Assembly (NCBI RefSeq): GCF_018129405.1
Contig: NZ_JAFCLP010000002.1
Span: 62,001 to 126,000, forward strand
Reading direction: 5' to 3'
Length of the DNA: 64,000 bases
Source: Bradyrhizobium iriomotense
GTDB taxonomy: Bacteria > Pseudomonadota > Alphaproteobacteria > Rhizobiales > Xanthobacteraceae
The notes below the pieces were generated by a model. The model was not told where the DNA came from and did not search any database. It saw only the letters and a list, made by a program, of their open reading frames with translations. Each line of letters begins with the position of its first letter. Position 1 is the first letter of the stretch. This document shows positions 17,891 through 27,172 of the stretch, in pieces. The translations under genes were made by a program, and so were the position numbers.

Positions 17891-19279
17891 TTGAGCGCAG
17901 ACGTGCGTGCGCGTCTGGCGCTGCTGCTATTGACGGCCGGATTGCTGCTGCCGCGCGCGGCGGACGCGCAGGTCATGCGCGAATTCGGCGCGTTCGGGGG
18001 CGCCGAGAATTTCGCTCCCCCTGGTCCGAGCGCGCCCGGCAACGGTTTCAATAATTCCGGCGGCACGAATGGCTCCATGTTCGGCGGCCCGCAGGCGTCC
18101 GGTTTTGGCGGCGCGCCGTTCGGCAACGGCAATGGCGGCGGCATGCCGCCGAACTACGGCTGGAACAGCGAGCCGCCGGGACTTGCCGGCGCGGCACGGT
18201 TCGGCATGCGGCATGTCTTTGGCGGAGGCTCTGATGGCGCCCCGCATGGCGAGACGGCACAAGCCACCTTCCTGGCGATGAGGCAGTTCACGCTCGCCCT
18301 GCTCGATCCCGCCATCGATGGCCGCGGCATCGGCCCGGCCGAATTGGACGCAGAGCTGGCAGCCTACGCCGATATCGCAAACGACCGGACGCATGGCGGC
18401 ATCGGACGCGACGCCTATGCGGCGATCTACGGCAGGCCGGCGCTCGCGGCCCCGCATTGGAGCGTCTGGGCGGCTGGTTTCGGCGGCTCGCAGGTATCGA
18501 CCGGCGGCACCGGATCGGCCAGCCGCAGTTTTGGGACCGTGGCCGGAGCCGATTATTCGCTCTCGCCGCAGACACGGATGGGCTTTGCGCTGGCCGGAGG
18601 TCGCACCGGCTTCGCCGACAATTTTTCGAGTGGCCGCTCCGATCTGTTCCAGGCCGGCGCCTTCGTCCGGCACAGCGTCGGATCGGCCTATGTTGCCACC
18701 GGTCTCGCCTACGGCTGGCAAGCAATCACCAGCGATCATCCGGTGACGCCGGCCGGCTCCGGGCAGTTCGCCGCGGCGATCAACGCCAACGCTTATTCCG
18801 GCCGCGTCGAAGGCGGCTATCGTCTTGCCACACCCTGGCTCGGCATCACGCCTTATGCGGCGGCGCAGGTCACCACCTTCCGCCTGCCGTCCTCCGCGAG
18901 CGGGGCGCAGCCGCCCGAGGCGGCCAACGCATTTTCGGCCGTGCCCGGCAGCGACAGCTTCACCGACAGCCGCACCGAGCTCGGCCTGCGCACGAGCACG
19001 CAGCTTGCGTTGCCGGGAAGCGTGGTGAACCTGCGCGGGCGGCTCGCCTGGGCGCATGATTTCAGCGCAGGGCAGTCGATCCCTGCGGCGTTCCTGTCCC
19101 TGCCCGGCCAGAGCTTGACCGCGAGCGGCGCGGCCTTGGCGCCGAACGCAGCGCTCACGGGAATTGCGCTCGAGCTGCGCGCCATCAACGGCTGGTCCGC
19201 CTCGGCGAGCTTCGACAGCGAAGTGTCGAGCCTGATCCGTGCCTACACCGGCAAGGCCGCACTGCGCTACGCCTGGTGA
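17891..19279 (+). CDS. Autotransporter-type outer-membrane beta-barrel protein
   Basis: About 462 residues. An N-terminal export signal (RLALLLLTAGLLLPRAADAQ) is followed by a Gly/Asn/Pro-rich stretch (residues 35-85), a short helical part, then a C-terminal region of alternating polar and hydrophobic strands that matches the autotransporter barrel (HWSVWAAGFGGSQ, GADYSLSPQTRMGFALAGG, GRVEGGYRL) and ends in RYAW. The passenger is very short, so it may act as a barrel alone. The start is TTG at 17891 or GTG at 17903; no in-frame ATG is available before the signal peptide. Confidence 0.85.
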   Translation: MSADVRARLALLLLTAGLLLPRAADAQVMREFGAFGGAENFAPPGPSAPGNGFNNSGGTNGSMFGGPQASGFGGAPFGNGNGGGMPPNYGWNSEPPGLAGAARFGMRHVFGGGSDGAPHGETAQATFLAMRQFTLALLDPAIDGRGIGPAELDAELAAYADIANDRTHGGIGRDAYAAIYGRPALAAPHWSVWAAGFGGSQVSTGGTGSASRSFGTVAGADYSLSPQTRMGFALAGGRTGFADNFSSGRSDLFQAGAFVRHSVGSAYVATGLAYGWQAITSDHPVTPAGSGQFAAAINANAYSGRVEGGYRLATPWLGITPYAAAQVTTFRLPSSASGAQPPEAANAFSAVPGSDSFTDSRTELGLRTSTQLALPGSVVNLRGRLAWAHDFSAGQSIPAAFLSLPGQSLTASGAALAPNAALTGIALELRAINGWSASASFDSEVSSLIRAYTGKAALRYAW

Positions 19280-19280
19280 C

Positions 19281-19317
19281 AAGGCGCTTTGACCGGTGAC
19301 GGCGCGCGGGGCGCCTT
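19281..19317. terminator. Stem-loop between convergent genes
   Basis: AAGGCGC and GCGCCTT form a 7-bp stem with a 23-base GC-rich loop directly after the stop of the barrel protein and before the end of the converging TRAP gene. It could serve both directions; no T-run. Confidence 0.4.
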
Positions 19318-19348
19318 CACCCGCTAGCACCAACACTTCTCCTCGCCC

Positions 19349-20326
19349 TCACATCTTCTTGTAGGTGTCGATCAAGCCCTGGCCGTCGGCGCCGGCCTTC
19401 TTCAGCCAATCGGCCGCGAGCTGCTCGCCGATCTTCTGGAAGCCGGCCTTCAGCGCTGGGCTCGGCGGTTCGACCGTCATGCCCTTGGCCTTGAGCTGAT
19501 CGATGTACCAATTGGCCTTCTCTTCCCAGGCCTTCCAGCCGCGCGTCTCAGCGGTGGCGGCGGCCTTGAGGATGGCCTCCTGGGTGGGCTTGTCGAGCGC
19601 GTCGAACGCGGCCTTGTTCACGAAGGTGTAGTCCTTCGGGATCCAGGCCTGCACGTCATAGAAATATTTCAGCGACTCCCAGGCCTTCGAATCGTAGCCC
19701 GTGCCGCCCGACGACATGAAGGAATTCACCACGCCGGTCGCGAGAGCCTGCGGCAGCTCGGCCGCCTGGATGGTGACCGACTGGGCTCCGACCAGTTCGC
19801 CGATGCGCGCGGTCCCGACATTGTAGGCGCGCCATTTCAGGCCCTTCATGTCCTCGATCGTGGCGAGCGGCTTGTTGACGTAGACGCCTTGCGGCGCCCA
19901 CGGCACGACGAACAGTAGCTTGAGACCTTGTGCGTCCAGCTTCTTGGAGATCAGGGGCTTTGAGGCCTGATAGAGCTTCGTAGCATCCGGGAAGCTCGTC
20001 GCGAGGAACGGAACGACGTCGACACCGTAGATCGGGTCCTCGTTCTCGTGGATGGACAGCAGCACCTCGCCCATCTGCGCCTGTCCGGTTATGACCGCGC
20101 GCTTGATGTCGGGCGCCTTGAACAGCGAGGCGCCGGGATGGACCGTGATCTGAAGCTTGCCGGACGTGGCGGCCTCGACGTCCTTGGCGAACGCGACCAG
20201 ATTCTCCGAGTGCGGATTGTCGGCGGGATACGCTGCCGGCAGATTCCATTTGGTCTGGGCCACGGCGGGCGCTGCGGCCAGCATGGCGCCGGCAATCAGG
20301 CCTGCGCGAATGAGACGAGACTTCAT
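19349..20326 (-). CDS. TRAP transporter substrate-binding protein (system 2)
   Basis: Periplasmic receptor, 325 residues, with Sec signal MKSRLIRAGLIAGAMLAAAP ending AVAQ. Family features: WNLPAAYPADNPHSENLVAF, VHPGASLFKAPDIKRAV, GLKWRAYNVGTARIGELVGA containing the ligand arginine, and ALATGVVNSFMSSGGTGYDS. GAGGAG before ATG 20326 decides the start. It is last in the order dctQ-dctM-dctP on the minus strand. Ligand unknown; the sequence resembles the first TRAP receptor only generally. Confidence 0.92.
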   Translation of the reverse strand: MKSRLIRAGLIAGAMLAAAPAVAQTKWNLPAAYPADNPHSENLVAFAKDVEAATSGKLQITVHPGASLFKAPDIKRAVITGQAQMGEVLLSIHENEDPIYGVDVVPFLATSFPDATKLYQASKPLISKKLDAQGLKLLFVVPWAPQGVYVNKPLATIEDMKGLKWRAYNVGTARIGELVGAQSVTIQAAELPQALATGVVNSFMSSGGTGYDSKAWESLKYFYDVQAWIPKDYTFVNKAAFDALDKPTQEAILKAAATAETRGWKAWEEKANWYIDQLKAKGMTVEPPSPALKAGFQKIGEQLAADWLKKAGADGQGLIDTYKKM

Positions 20327-20354
20327 CGGACTTCTCCTCACGGTCGAATTGAGA

Positions 20355-21668
20355 TCAGTCGGGGAAAGCGAGCTTGGGCAGAAGCATCACAATCTGCGGG
20401 TATTCGGTGATGATGAACACGGCAGCCAGCAGCAGCACGAAGAATGGAAACGCAGCCCGCGCGACGGTGAAAGTGTCGCGGCCGCTCATGTTCTGGAGCA
20501 CGAACAGGTTGAAGCCCACCGGAGGCGTGATCTGCGCCATCTCGACGTGGATGATGAGATAGACGCCGAACCAGACCAGGTCGAGACCCGCCTGCTTCAC
20601 CATCGGCAGCACGATGACGGCCGTCAGCACGATCATCGAGATGCCGTCGATCAAGCATCCGAGGATGATGTACATGATGCTCAGATATAGCGCGAGCATG
20701 CCGGGGGTGAGCTGCTGCCCCTGGACCCAGGTGGCGAGCGCGGCGGGGATGCCGGTATAGGCCATCGCCGCCGTGGTGTAGGCCGCGCCCGCAAGGATCA
20801 GCATGATCATGCAGGTCAGGCGCGTCGCGCTCATGATGCTTTCGAGGAAGTTCTTGCGCGTGAGCGTGCCGCTCCACCACGCCAGCAGCAGTGCGCCTGC
20901 GACGCCCCATGCGGCGCATTCGGTCGCGGTCGCAAAGCCGAGCACGAGCGAGAGGAACACTGCCAGGATCAGCAACAGGCACGGCGCGAGCCGCGCCGAC
21001 TCCCGGAGCTTCTGCCGCAACGGCATGGGCGGATCGCGCGGCGGAATCTTGTCCGGGTTCAGCAGCGACCAGATGATGATGTAGCCGGAATAGAGCGCCA
21101 TCACGAGCGCGCCCGGCAGGAAGCCGCCAAGGAACACCTGAAGCACGGAGACATTCGCGGTGACCGCGTAGACCACCATCGGAATCGACGGCGGGATCAA
21201 CAGACCGAGCGTGCCGGAGCCTGCGAGCGACCCGAGGCTCAGGCCCTTGTCATAGCCGCGCTTGTCGAGTTCGGGCAGCGCGATCTTGCCGATGGTCGCG
21301 CAGGTCGCGGCCGAAGACCCCGACACCGCAGCGAAGATGCCGCAGCCGATCACGTTCACATGGGTCAGCCGTCCGGGCAGCCATTGAACCCAGGGCGATA
21401 GCCCGCGGAACATCTCTTCAGACAATTTGGTGCGGAAGAGGATTTCGCCCATCCAGATGAACAGCGGCAGCGCGGCCAGCGTCCAGGATGCGCTCGCGCT
21501 CCACGTGGTCGTCGCAAGCACCGAGCCAAGCGGCAGGCTCGTGGTCAGCGCCATCGCCACGAAGCCGACGAGCCCGAGCGACACCGCGATCCAGACGCCG
21601 CTTCCCAGCAGCAGGATCATGACGCCGAGCAGGATGAAGGAGAGTTCGATCATGCCGAGATTGGCCAT
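20355..21668 (-). CDS. TRAP transporter large permease DctM (system 2)
   Basis: 437-residue membrane protein with about 12 helices. Recognisable DctM segments: WIAVSLGLVGFVAMALT near the start, GCGIFAAVSGSSAATCATIG, YDKGLSLGSLAGSGTLGLLI, IPPSIPMVVYAV and GCLIDGISMIVLTAVIVLP. ATG at 21668 has GGAGGT nine bases upstream and lies two bases after the DctQ stop. Confidence 0.92.
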   Translation of the reverse strand: MANLGMIELSFILLGVMILLLGSGVWIAVSLGLVGFVAMALTTSLPLGSVLATTTWSASASWTLAALPLFIWMGEILFRTKLSEEMFRGLSPWVQWLPGRLTHVNVIGCGIFAAVSGSSAATCATIGKIALPELDKRGYDKGLSLGSLAGSGTLGLLIPPSIPMVVYAVTANVSVLQVFLGGFLPGALVMALYSGYIIIWSLLNPDKIPPRDPPMPLRQKLRESARLAPCLLLILAVFLSLVLGFATATECAAWGVAGALLLAWWSGTLTRKNFLESIMSATRLTCMIMLILAGAAYTTAAMAYTGIPAALATWVQGQQLTPGMLALYLSIMYIILGCLIDGISMIVLTAVIVLPMVKQAGLDLVWFGVYLIIHVEMAQITPPVGFNLFVLQNMSGRDTFTVARAAFPFFVLLLAAVFIITEYPQIVMLLPKLAFPD

Positions 21669-21670
21669 GG

Positions 21671-22327
21671 TCAACCTCCACCGCCCTGCGAGATGCGCTC
21701 GACGAACTCTTCCGGCGTCTCGTCGGGGGAGCCCTTCTCGTAGCTCGGCCGGTTGCCGCTGCCGACATTGACCATCTCGTCGATCAGCGCGATCGACAGG
21801 ATCGCGAGGCCGCCGGCAAAGCCGAGCTGGGGAATCCAGAGCGGAAGCGCGACGACGCCTTGCGCCACGTCGTTGAAGCGCCAGGAATCGTACGTCATCT
21901 GCAGCGCGTGGCGGGTGAAGTAGAGAATGAAGGCGGTTGCGATAGCGAGCGCCACGATTTCTGCGACCTGCTTGGTCCGCCCGTGCAGCCGCTCCAGCAG
22001 TAGGCCGACGCGGATCATCTCGCCGCGCTTGAAGGTGTGGGCGAGGCCGAGAAACGCCATTGCCGCCATGCACCAGGATGCGAAATCGTCGCCAGCCGGG
22101 ATGTTGAGCGCAAACTGCCGCCCGACCGACATCACCATCATGATTGCGAAGATCGCAACCAGGAAGACGCCGGCCGCAATGCCCGAGCCGAGATAAAGCA
22201 GATCCAGAGCGCGTCGGACCGGTCCAACAGCCTCTACGTCGTCGCCATGCCCTGCCACGCGGCCCCCATCCCCATCTTGCGGCGCAATCAAGTCCGGCGT
22301 TAGCTCACCGTGCCTGATTATCGCCAC
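21671..22327 (-). CDS. TRAP transporter small permease DctQ (system 2)
   Basis: 218 residues with four hydrophobic segments (GSGIAAGVFLVAIFAIMMVM, ASWCMAAMAFLGLAHTFKRG, EIVALAIATAFILYFTRHAL, LGFAGGLAILSIALIDEMV). The hydrophilic N-terminal 35 residues are longer than usual, so an internal start is possible. First gene of TRAP operon 2; no regulator is adjacent. Confidence 0.88.
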   Translation of the reverse strand: MAIIRHGELTPDLIAPQDGDGGRVAGHGDDVEAVGPVRRALDLLYLGSGIAAGVFLVAIFAIMMVMSVGRQFALNIPAGDDFASWCMAAMAFLGLAHTFKRGEMIRVGLLLERLHGRTKQVAEIVALAIATAFILYFTRHALQMTYDSWRFNDVAQGVVALPLWIPQLGFAGGLAILSIALIDEMVNVGSGNRPSYEKGSPDETPEEFVERISQGGGG

Positions 22328-22422
22328 TCGCCAGCGCCTGTCCTTCAGACGTTAGACCAACACGATGGGGCTCGCGAAAGCAAGGAGCATGCCGGCCTGC
22401 GGCGAATTTCCACTGGATAGGC

Positions 22423-23220
22423 TCAGTGCGTCTCCAGCCGCAGGCCGTCATAGGCCGGCACCACGCCTGCAGGCAGCGATTGCCTGATCACCTCATAATC
22501 GACATCGGCCGTCATGTTGGTGATGACGGCACGCTTCGGCTTGAAGCGCTCGATCCAGGACAGCGCGTCGTTGATGCTGAAATGGCTGACATGGCTGGTG
22601 TAGCGCAGGCCGTCGACGATCCAGAGGTCGAGATTTTCCAGCGCGCCCCAGCTCTCGCGCGGGATGTCGTTGAGGTCGGGCGTGTAGGCGGCATCCCCGA
22701 TGCGATAGCCGAGCGCGGGAATGGCGCCGTGCTGCACCAGGAAGGCCGTCATCGTCACCGCGCCGCCCTTCCCCAGAATGGTCTGGCTTTCGCCCGCCTC
22801 GATCGAATGCCGGGTCAGGATCGGCGGATAGTCGCTGCCCTCCGGCGATATGAAGCAATAGGAGAACCGCGCCATGATGTCCTTGGCGGTCGACAGGTTG
22901 AAATAGGTCGGGATACGGCGGCGCATGTGCATGACGACCGAACGCAGATCGTCCATGCCATGGGTCTGGTCGGCGTGCTCGTGGGTCAGGAACACCGCGT
23001 CGATGTAGTCGACATTGGTCGAGAGCAATTGCTCGCGCAGGTCCGGCGAGGTGTCGATCACGATCCGCGTGGTGCCGTGCTCGGATTTCCGTTCGACCAG
23101 CAGCGAGCAGCGGCGGCGGCGGTTCTTCGGATTGCTGGGGTCGCAGGCGCCCCAGCCGAGGGCCGGACGCGGCACGCCGGCGGAGGAGCCGCAGCCCAGG
23201 ATCGTCAGCGTCAGCGTCAT
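22423..23220 (-). CDS. MBL-fold metallohydrolase (PhnP-like)
   Basis: 265-residue metallo-beta-lactamase-fold phosphodiesterase. The start LTILGCGSSAGVPRPALGWG and the metal motif LTHEHADQTHGMDDLR are typical of the PhnP-like branch; a later aspartate and histidine (IVDGLRYTSHVSHFSINDAL) supply further ligands. The HxHxD motif is followed by Q where PhnP has H. It is the last gene of the conserved dacC-tmk-holB-metG-tatD cluster, 13 bases after tatD. The natural substrate of these housekeeping members is not known. Confidence 0.9.
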   Translation of the reverse strand: MTLTLTILGCGSSAGVPRPALGWGACDPSNPKNRRRRCSLLVERKSEHGTTRIVIDTSPDLREQLLSTNVDYIDAVFLTHEHADQTHGMDDLRSVVMHMRRRIPTYFNLSTAKDIMARFSYCFISPEGSDYPPILTRHSIEAGESQTILGKGGAVTMTAFLVQHGAIPALGYRIGDAAYTPDLNDIPRESWGALENLDLWIVDGLRYTSHVSHFSINDALSWIERFKPKRAVITNMTADVDYEVIRQSLPAGVVPAYDGLRLETH

Positions 23221-23233
23221 GCGGCTTCCAGTT

Positions 23234-24010
23234 TCAAGCTTTCACCTTGGCGAACAGGCGGAAGAAGTTTTCGCTTGTTTGGCGTGAGATCTCATCGAAT
23301 GACACGCCGCGCGTCTCGGCGAGCACTTTGGCGACCTCGACCACATAGGCCGGCTCGTTGCGCTTGCCTCGAAACTTGCCCGGCGCAAGATAGGGCGAGT
23401 CTGTTTCAACCAGAATACGGTCGGACGGCAGCTCCGCTGCAAGCGCGCGCAGGGCCTCCGACTTCTTGAAGGTCAGGATGCCCGTGAAGCCGATGTAGAG
23501 CCCGAGCGACACCGCCTTCAGCGCCAGCTCGCGCCCGCCCGTGTAACAATGCAGCACGGCGCGAAATGATCCGCGTGCCACTTCCTCTTCCAGGATGCGG
23601 GCGCAATCGGTATCGGCCTCGCGGGTGTGGATCACGAGCGGCAGGCCGGTTGCGCGTGCGGCGGCGATATGAGCGCGAAAGCCCCTCGCCTGCGCTTCCG
23701 GCGAGCCATTGTCGTAGAAATAGTCGAGCCCGGCCTCACCGAGCGCAACGACCTTGGGATGCTGTGTCAGCGCGACCAACTCGTCCGGCGTGATGCCGTC
23801 CTCCTCATCCGCGTTGTGCGGATGGGTGCCGACCGAGCAGTAGACATCGTCGTAGCGCTCGGCGATGGCGAGAAGCTGGTTGAGCTTTCGCACCCGGGTC
23901 GAGATCGTGACCATGCGCATGAGGCCGGCCGCACGTGCGCGCGACACGATCCCGTCGAGATCTTCCGCGAAATCAGGAAAATCCAGATGGCAGTGACTGT
24001 CGACCAGCAT
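23234..24010 (-). CDS. tatD: TatD-family metal-dependent DNase/hydrolase
   Basis: 258 residues, a TIM-barrel metal hydrolase. Motifs in order: DSHCHLDFPDF, VGTHPHN, LGEAGLDYFYDNGS, PLVIHTREAD, LHCYTGG and VETDSPYLAP, which supply all expected metal ligands. ATG at 24010 is the start of the family alignment. It follows metG by five bases in the housekeeping operon. TatD proteins act as 3'-5' DNases or RNases and possibly on D-aminoacyl-tRNA; the conserved pairing with metG is well known in bacteria. Confidence 0.93.
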   Translation of the reverse strand: MLVDSHCHLDFPDFAEDLDGIVSRARAAGLMRMVTISTRVRKLNQLLAIAERYDDVYCSVGTHPHNADEEDGITPDELVALTQHPKVVALGEAGLDYFYDNGSPEAQARGFRAHIAAARATGLPLVIHTREADTDCARILEEEVARGSFRAVLHCYTGGRELALKAVSLGLYIGFTGILTFKKSEALRALAAELPSDRILVETDSPYLAPGKFRGKRNEPAYVVEVAKVLAETRGVSFDEISRQTSENFFRLFAKVKA

Positions 24011-24015
24011 CGTTC

Positions 24016-26019
24016 TCAGGCCGCCGGCTCGATGTAGCGCGGGAACGCCGGCGTCGGCGCCGGCAGTGTCGAGCCCGGCGCGATCCGCTTCACACCGCCG
24101 AGCATGGCGAAGTTGCGCTCGCCCGCGGGAATACCGAGGCTGTCGAGCAGCAAGCCCGAGGCGGTCGGCATCGCCGGTTGGGCCAGGATCGCGATCTGGC
24201 GCACGACCTCGGCGGTGACATAGAGCACCGTCCTCTGCCTGACCGGATCGGTCTTGGCGAGCGCCCACGGCGCCTCGCCCGCGAAATAGCGGTTGGCCTC
24301 CGCGACCACGGCCCACACGGCGTTGAGCCAGTGATGGATCTGCTGCGTCGCCATCGCCTCACGCGAGGCGGCGATCATGCCGTCGGCCATCGCCAGGATC
24401 GCCTTGTCGTTGTCGCTGAACTCGCCCGGCTCCGGCAGCACGCCGCCGAGCTGCTTTGCGATCATCGACAGCGAGCGCTGCGCGAGGTTGCCGAGATCGT
24501 TGGCGAGGTCGGCATTGATGCGCGCGACGATGGCTTCATGGTTGTAGTTGCCGTCCTGGCCGAACGGCACCTCGCGCAGGAAGAAATAGCGCATCTGGTC
24601 GACGCCATACTGGTCGGCGAGGTTGAAGGGGTCGACGACGTTGCCGACCGACTTCGACATCTTCTCGCCCCTGTTGAACAGGAAGCCGTGGGCATAGACG
24701 CGCTTCGGCACGGGAATGCCGGCCGAGATCAGGAATGCGGGCCAGTACACCGCATGGAAGCGGATGATGTCCTTGCCGATGATGTGCACATCGGCCGGCC
24801 AGTAGCGCCAGTTCCCGTCGCTCTCGTCGGGAAAGCCGACGCCGGTGATGTAGTTGGTGAGCGCGTCGACCCAGACATACATGACGTGCTCGTCGTCACT
24901 GGGCACCTTGACGCCCCAGTCGAACGTGGTGCGCGAGATCGAGAGATCGCGCAGGCCGCCCTTGACGAAGCTCACCACCTCGTTGCGGCGCGAGTCCGGG
25001 CCGATGAAGTCGGGATTGTCCGTGTACAGCTTCAGGAGCTTGTCCTGATAGGCGGACAGACGGAAGAAATAGCTCTTCTCCTCAACCCACTCGACCGGCG
25101 TGCCTTGCGGACCGAGGCGCACGCCGTCGTCGTTCAGGCGCGTCTCATCCTCGGCGTAATAAGCCTCATCACGTACCGAGTACCAGCCGGAATAGGTATC
25201 GGCATAGATGTCGCCGTTGGCTTCCATGCGCCGCCAGATCTCCTGGGTCGAACGATGGTGCTGCTCCTCGGTGGTGCGGATGAAGCGATCGAACGACACG
25301 TTCAGCCGCTCGTCCATCTCCTTGAAGCGGCCGGCATTGCGGGTCGCAAGCGCAGCGGGCGTCAGTCCCTCGTTCTGAGCGGTCTGGACCATCTTCAAGC
25401 CATGCTCGTCGGTGCCGGTCAGGAAGAACACGTCCTTGCCATCGAGCCGAGCAAAGCGCGCCAGCACGTCGGTGGCGATCGCTTCATAGGCGTGGCCGAT
25501 ATGCGGGCTGCCGTTGGGATAGGCGATCGCGGTCGTGATGTAGAAGACGTTGTCGCGCGCGGGTACGGCAGCTTGCGCAGCCGCGACGGGCTTCGGCGCA
25601 GGCGGAGCCTTGGGCTTCAAAACCTTGGGCTTCGAAACCTCGGGCTTCGACACCTTGGGCTTCACAGCCTGAGGGGGCGCGGCGACGGGAGCAGGCGCGG
25701 CGATCACGGCAGGCGCAGCCGCCTTCGTCTTCGCGACCTTCTTCGCAGGAGCCTTGGTCTTCGCCTCAGCCTTGGCCGGCTTTTTGGCGGTCGTTTTCGC
25801 CGAGGCCTTCTTGGCGACGATCTGCTTCTTCGCAGCCTTCTTGCTGGCCTTCTTTGACGTCTTCGCAGCGCTCTTCTTCACGCCCTTCTTCGCGCTCTTC
25901 TTGGCGGTCTTGGACGCACGCGCCTTTACAGCCTTCTTCGCGGCTCTTTTCACGGCCTTCTTGGCAGCCTTCTTTTTGCTGCTCTTGCCCTTGACGGTCT
26001 TCTTAGCTCGCGTTGCCAC
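24016..26019 (-). CDS. metG: Methionyl-tRNA synthetase with a long basic N-terminal tail
   Basis: Charges tRNA-Met. Catalytic core from about residue 154: [20 protein letters not shown] contains the HIGH motif, [11 protein letters not shown] follows, and KMSKS lies near residue 451. Residues 1-152 are an unusual tail: first about 100 residues of Lys/Ala/Ser/Thr like histone H1, then a Pro/Lys stretch with repeated KPxVS units. A GTG at 26019 with AAAGGA eight bases upstream is a good start, and there is no Met or GTG-start candidate between tail and core, so the tail looks translated. The core ends at PRYIEPAA without the C-terminal EMAPII-like tRNA-binding domain found in E. coli MetG. It lies between holB and tatD. 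Confidence 0.93.
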   Translation of the reverse strand: MATRAKKTVKGKSSKKKAAKKAVKRAAKKAVKARASKTAKKSAKKGVKKSAAKTSKKASKKAAKKQIVAKKASAKTTAKKPAKAEAKTKAPAKKVAKTKAAAPAVIAAPAPVAAPPQAVKPKVSKPEVSKPKVLKPKAPPAPKPVAAAQAAVPARDNVFYITTAIAYPNGSPHIGHAYEAIATDVLARFARLDGKDVFFLTGTDEHGLKMVQTAQNEGLTPAALATRNAGRFKEMDERLNVSFDRFIRTTEEQHHRSTQEIWRRMEANGDIYADTYSGWYSVRDEAYYAEDETRLNDDGVRLGPQGTPVEWVEEKSYFFRLSAYQDKLLKLYTDNPDFIGPDSRRNEVVSFVKGGLRDLSISRTTFDWGVKVPSDDEHVMYVWVDALTNYITGVGFPDESDGNWRYWPADVHIIGKDIIRFHAVYWPAFLISAGIPVPKRVYAHGFLFNRGEKMSKSVGNVVDPFNLADQYGVDQMRYFFLREVPFGQDGNYNHEAIVARINADLANDLGNLAQRSLSMIAKQLGGVLPEPGEFSDNDKAILAMADGMIAASREAMATQQIHHWLNAVWAVVAEANRYFAGEAPWALAKTDPVRQRTVLYVTAEVVRQIAILAQPAMPTASGLLLDSLGIPAGERNFAMLGGVKRIAPGSTLPAPTPAFPRYIEPAA

Positions 26020-26080
26020 GACGAATTCCTTTGCCGGCTTCTCGAAATTTGGAAACGAACCTGCGTTAGGTCATTGTTTT

Positions 26081-26129
26081 GAGCATGATCCTCTCGGAAA
26101 ACCGCTACACGCTTTTCCGGATCATGCTC
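26081..26129. repeat. Palindromic repeat element between holB and metG
   Basis: GAGCATGATCC (26081-26091) pairs with GGATCATGCTC (26119-26129), and inside it CGGAAAA (26095-26101) pairs with TTTTCCG (26113-26119). The element touches the holB stop codon. Elements of this AGCATGATCC type are common between genes in Bradyrhizobium-like genomes. It may end or stabilise the holB transcript. Confidence 0.75.
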
Positions 26130-27172
26130 TAGCGCGTTGCGTCCGCCAGCCAGCCGAACACCGAGAAAACCAAGGGCTTTCGCTCCAGATTGTAGGTTTC
26201 GGTGTCGCGCGCGGCGCGGACGATCTTTTCCCATACCTCAGCTAGGCGCGCAAGGCGCGGCAGGTTCTGGTTGGCATTGGCTTCGTCCGCATGCAGGCGC
26301 TCCGCGATCCAGCGGTCGATGCCGTCGATGAAGGCCGCAAGCGCAACGCGGTCGCTGGTCCCGAGCGAATCGCCGAGCGTGTGCAGTTCGCGCGGATCGA
26401 CCTGCGGCAAACGCGCCAGTAGCGCCGCCGTGCGCTGCTGGAGTTTCAGGGCGTTTCCGCCAAGCAATGTCAGGGCGCGCGCGACACTGCCTTCGGAGGC
26501 CTCTGCGGCCTCGCGCAGCGCCAGATCGGTCGGAGCAAGGTCGGCGGCTGCCGCCGCTGCGCCGATCACCTCGTCCGTTCCGAGCGGCCGCAGGCGCAGC
26601 TTGCGGCAGCGCGACTGGATTGTGGCGAGCACGCGCGCGGGCGCGTGGCTCACCAGCAGGAACAGCGATTGCTGCGGCGGTTCCTCCAGGATCTTCAGCA
26701 GTGCGTTGGCCGCATTCGGATTGAGCTCGTCGACGGTGTCAACGATGCAGACCCGCCAGCCTTCCGCCGCCGCCGTCGAGCCGAAGAAGCCGATCGTCTC
26801 GCGCGTCTCATCCACGGTGATGACGGTGCGCATCACGCCGCGGTCGTTGGCGGTGCGCTCCAACGTCAGCAACCCGCCATGCGAGCCGGCCGCGACCTGC
26901 CGCGCCACGGCGTCATCAGGATCGATCGCAAGATTTTCGGCACGCTGCACGGACGATGAAAGCGGCTGGCCATGGCTGAGCACGAAGCGCGCCATGCGAT
27001 AGGCCAGCGTCGCCTTGCCGATGCCTTGCGGTCCCCCGATCAGCCAGGCGTGCGGAATCCGCCCGCTGCGATAGGCCGTCAGCAGCGCCGTCTCGGCATC
27101 GCGATGGCCCAATAGAAGGCTCGTCTCGCGCGGATGCGGGGCGGTCTCACGCTCGGCCTGACGCGGGCTCAT
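26129..27172 (-). CDS. holB: DNA polymerase III subunit delta'
   Basis: Clamp-loader subunit, 347 residues. AAA+ features: LLGHRDAETALLTAYRSGRI, Walker A GGPQGIGKATLAYRMA, VDTVDELNPNAANALLKILE and the SRC motif (IQSRCRKLRLRPL). The zinc-binding cysteines of some delta' proteins are not evident. Its ATG overlaps the tmk stop by four bases. Confidence 0.93.
   Translation of the reverse strand: MSPRQAERETAPHPRETSLLLGHRDAETALLTAYRSGRIPHAWLIGGPQGIGKATLAYRMARFVLSHGQPLSSSVQRAENLAIDPDDAVARQVAAGSHGGLLTLERTANDRGVMRTVITVDETRETIGFFGSTAAAEGWRVCIVDTVDELNPNAANALLKILEEPPQQSLFLLVSHAPARVLATIQSRCRKLRLRPLGTDEVIGAAAAAADLAPTDLALREAAEASEGSVARALTLLGGNALKLQQRTAALLARLPQVDPRELHTLGDSLGTSDRVALAAFIDGIDRWIAERLHADEANANQNLPRLARLAEVWEKIVRAARDTETYNLERKPLVFSVFGWLADATR

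Noticed and set aside
23935-25857. Long plus-strand open frame opposite metG
   Set aside because: It is antisense to the MetRS core and to the tail, and its Leu/Arg repeats mirror the Lys/Ala codons of the tail.
25700-26019. Repetitive DNA that could suggest a repeat array or CRISPR
   Set aside because: The periodicity is three bases and comes from Lys/Ala codons of the MetRS tail; there are no spacers.
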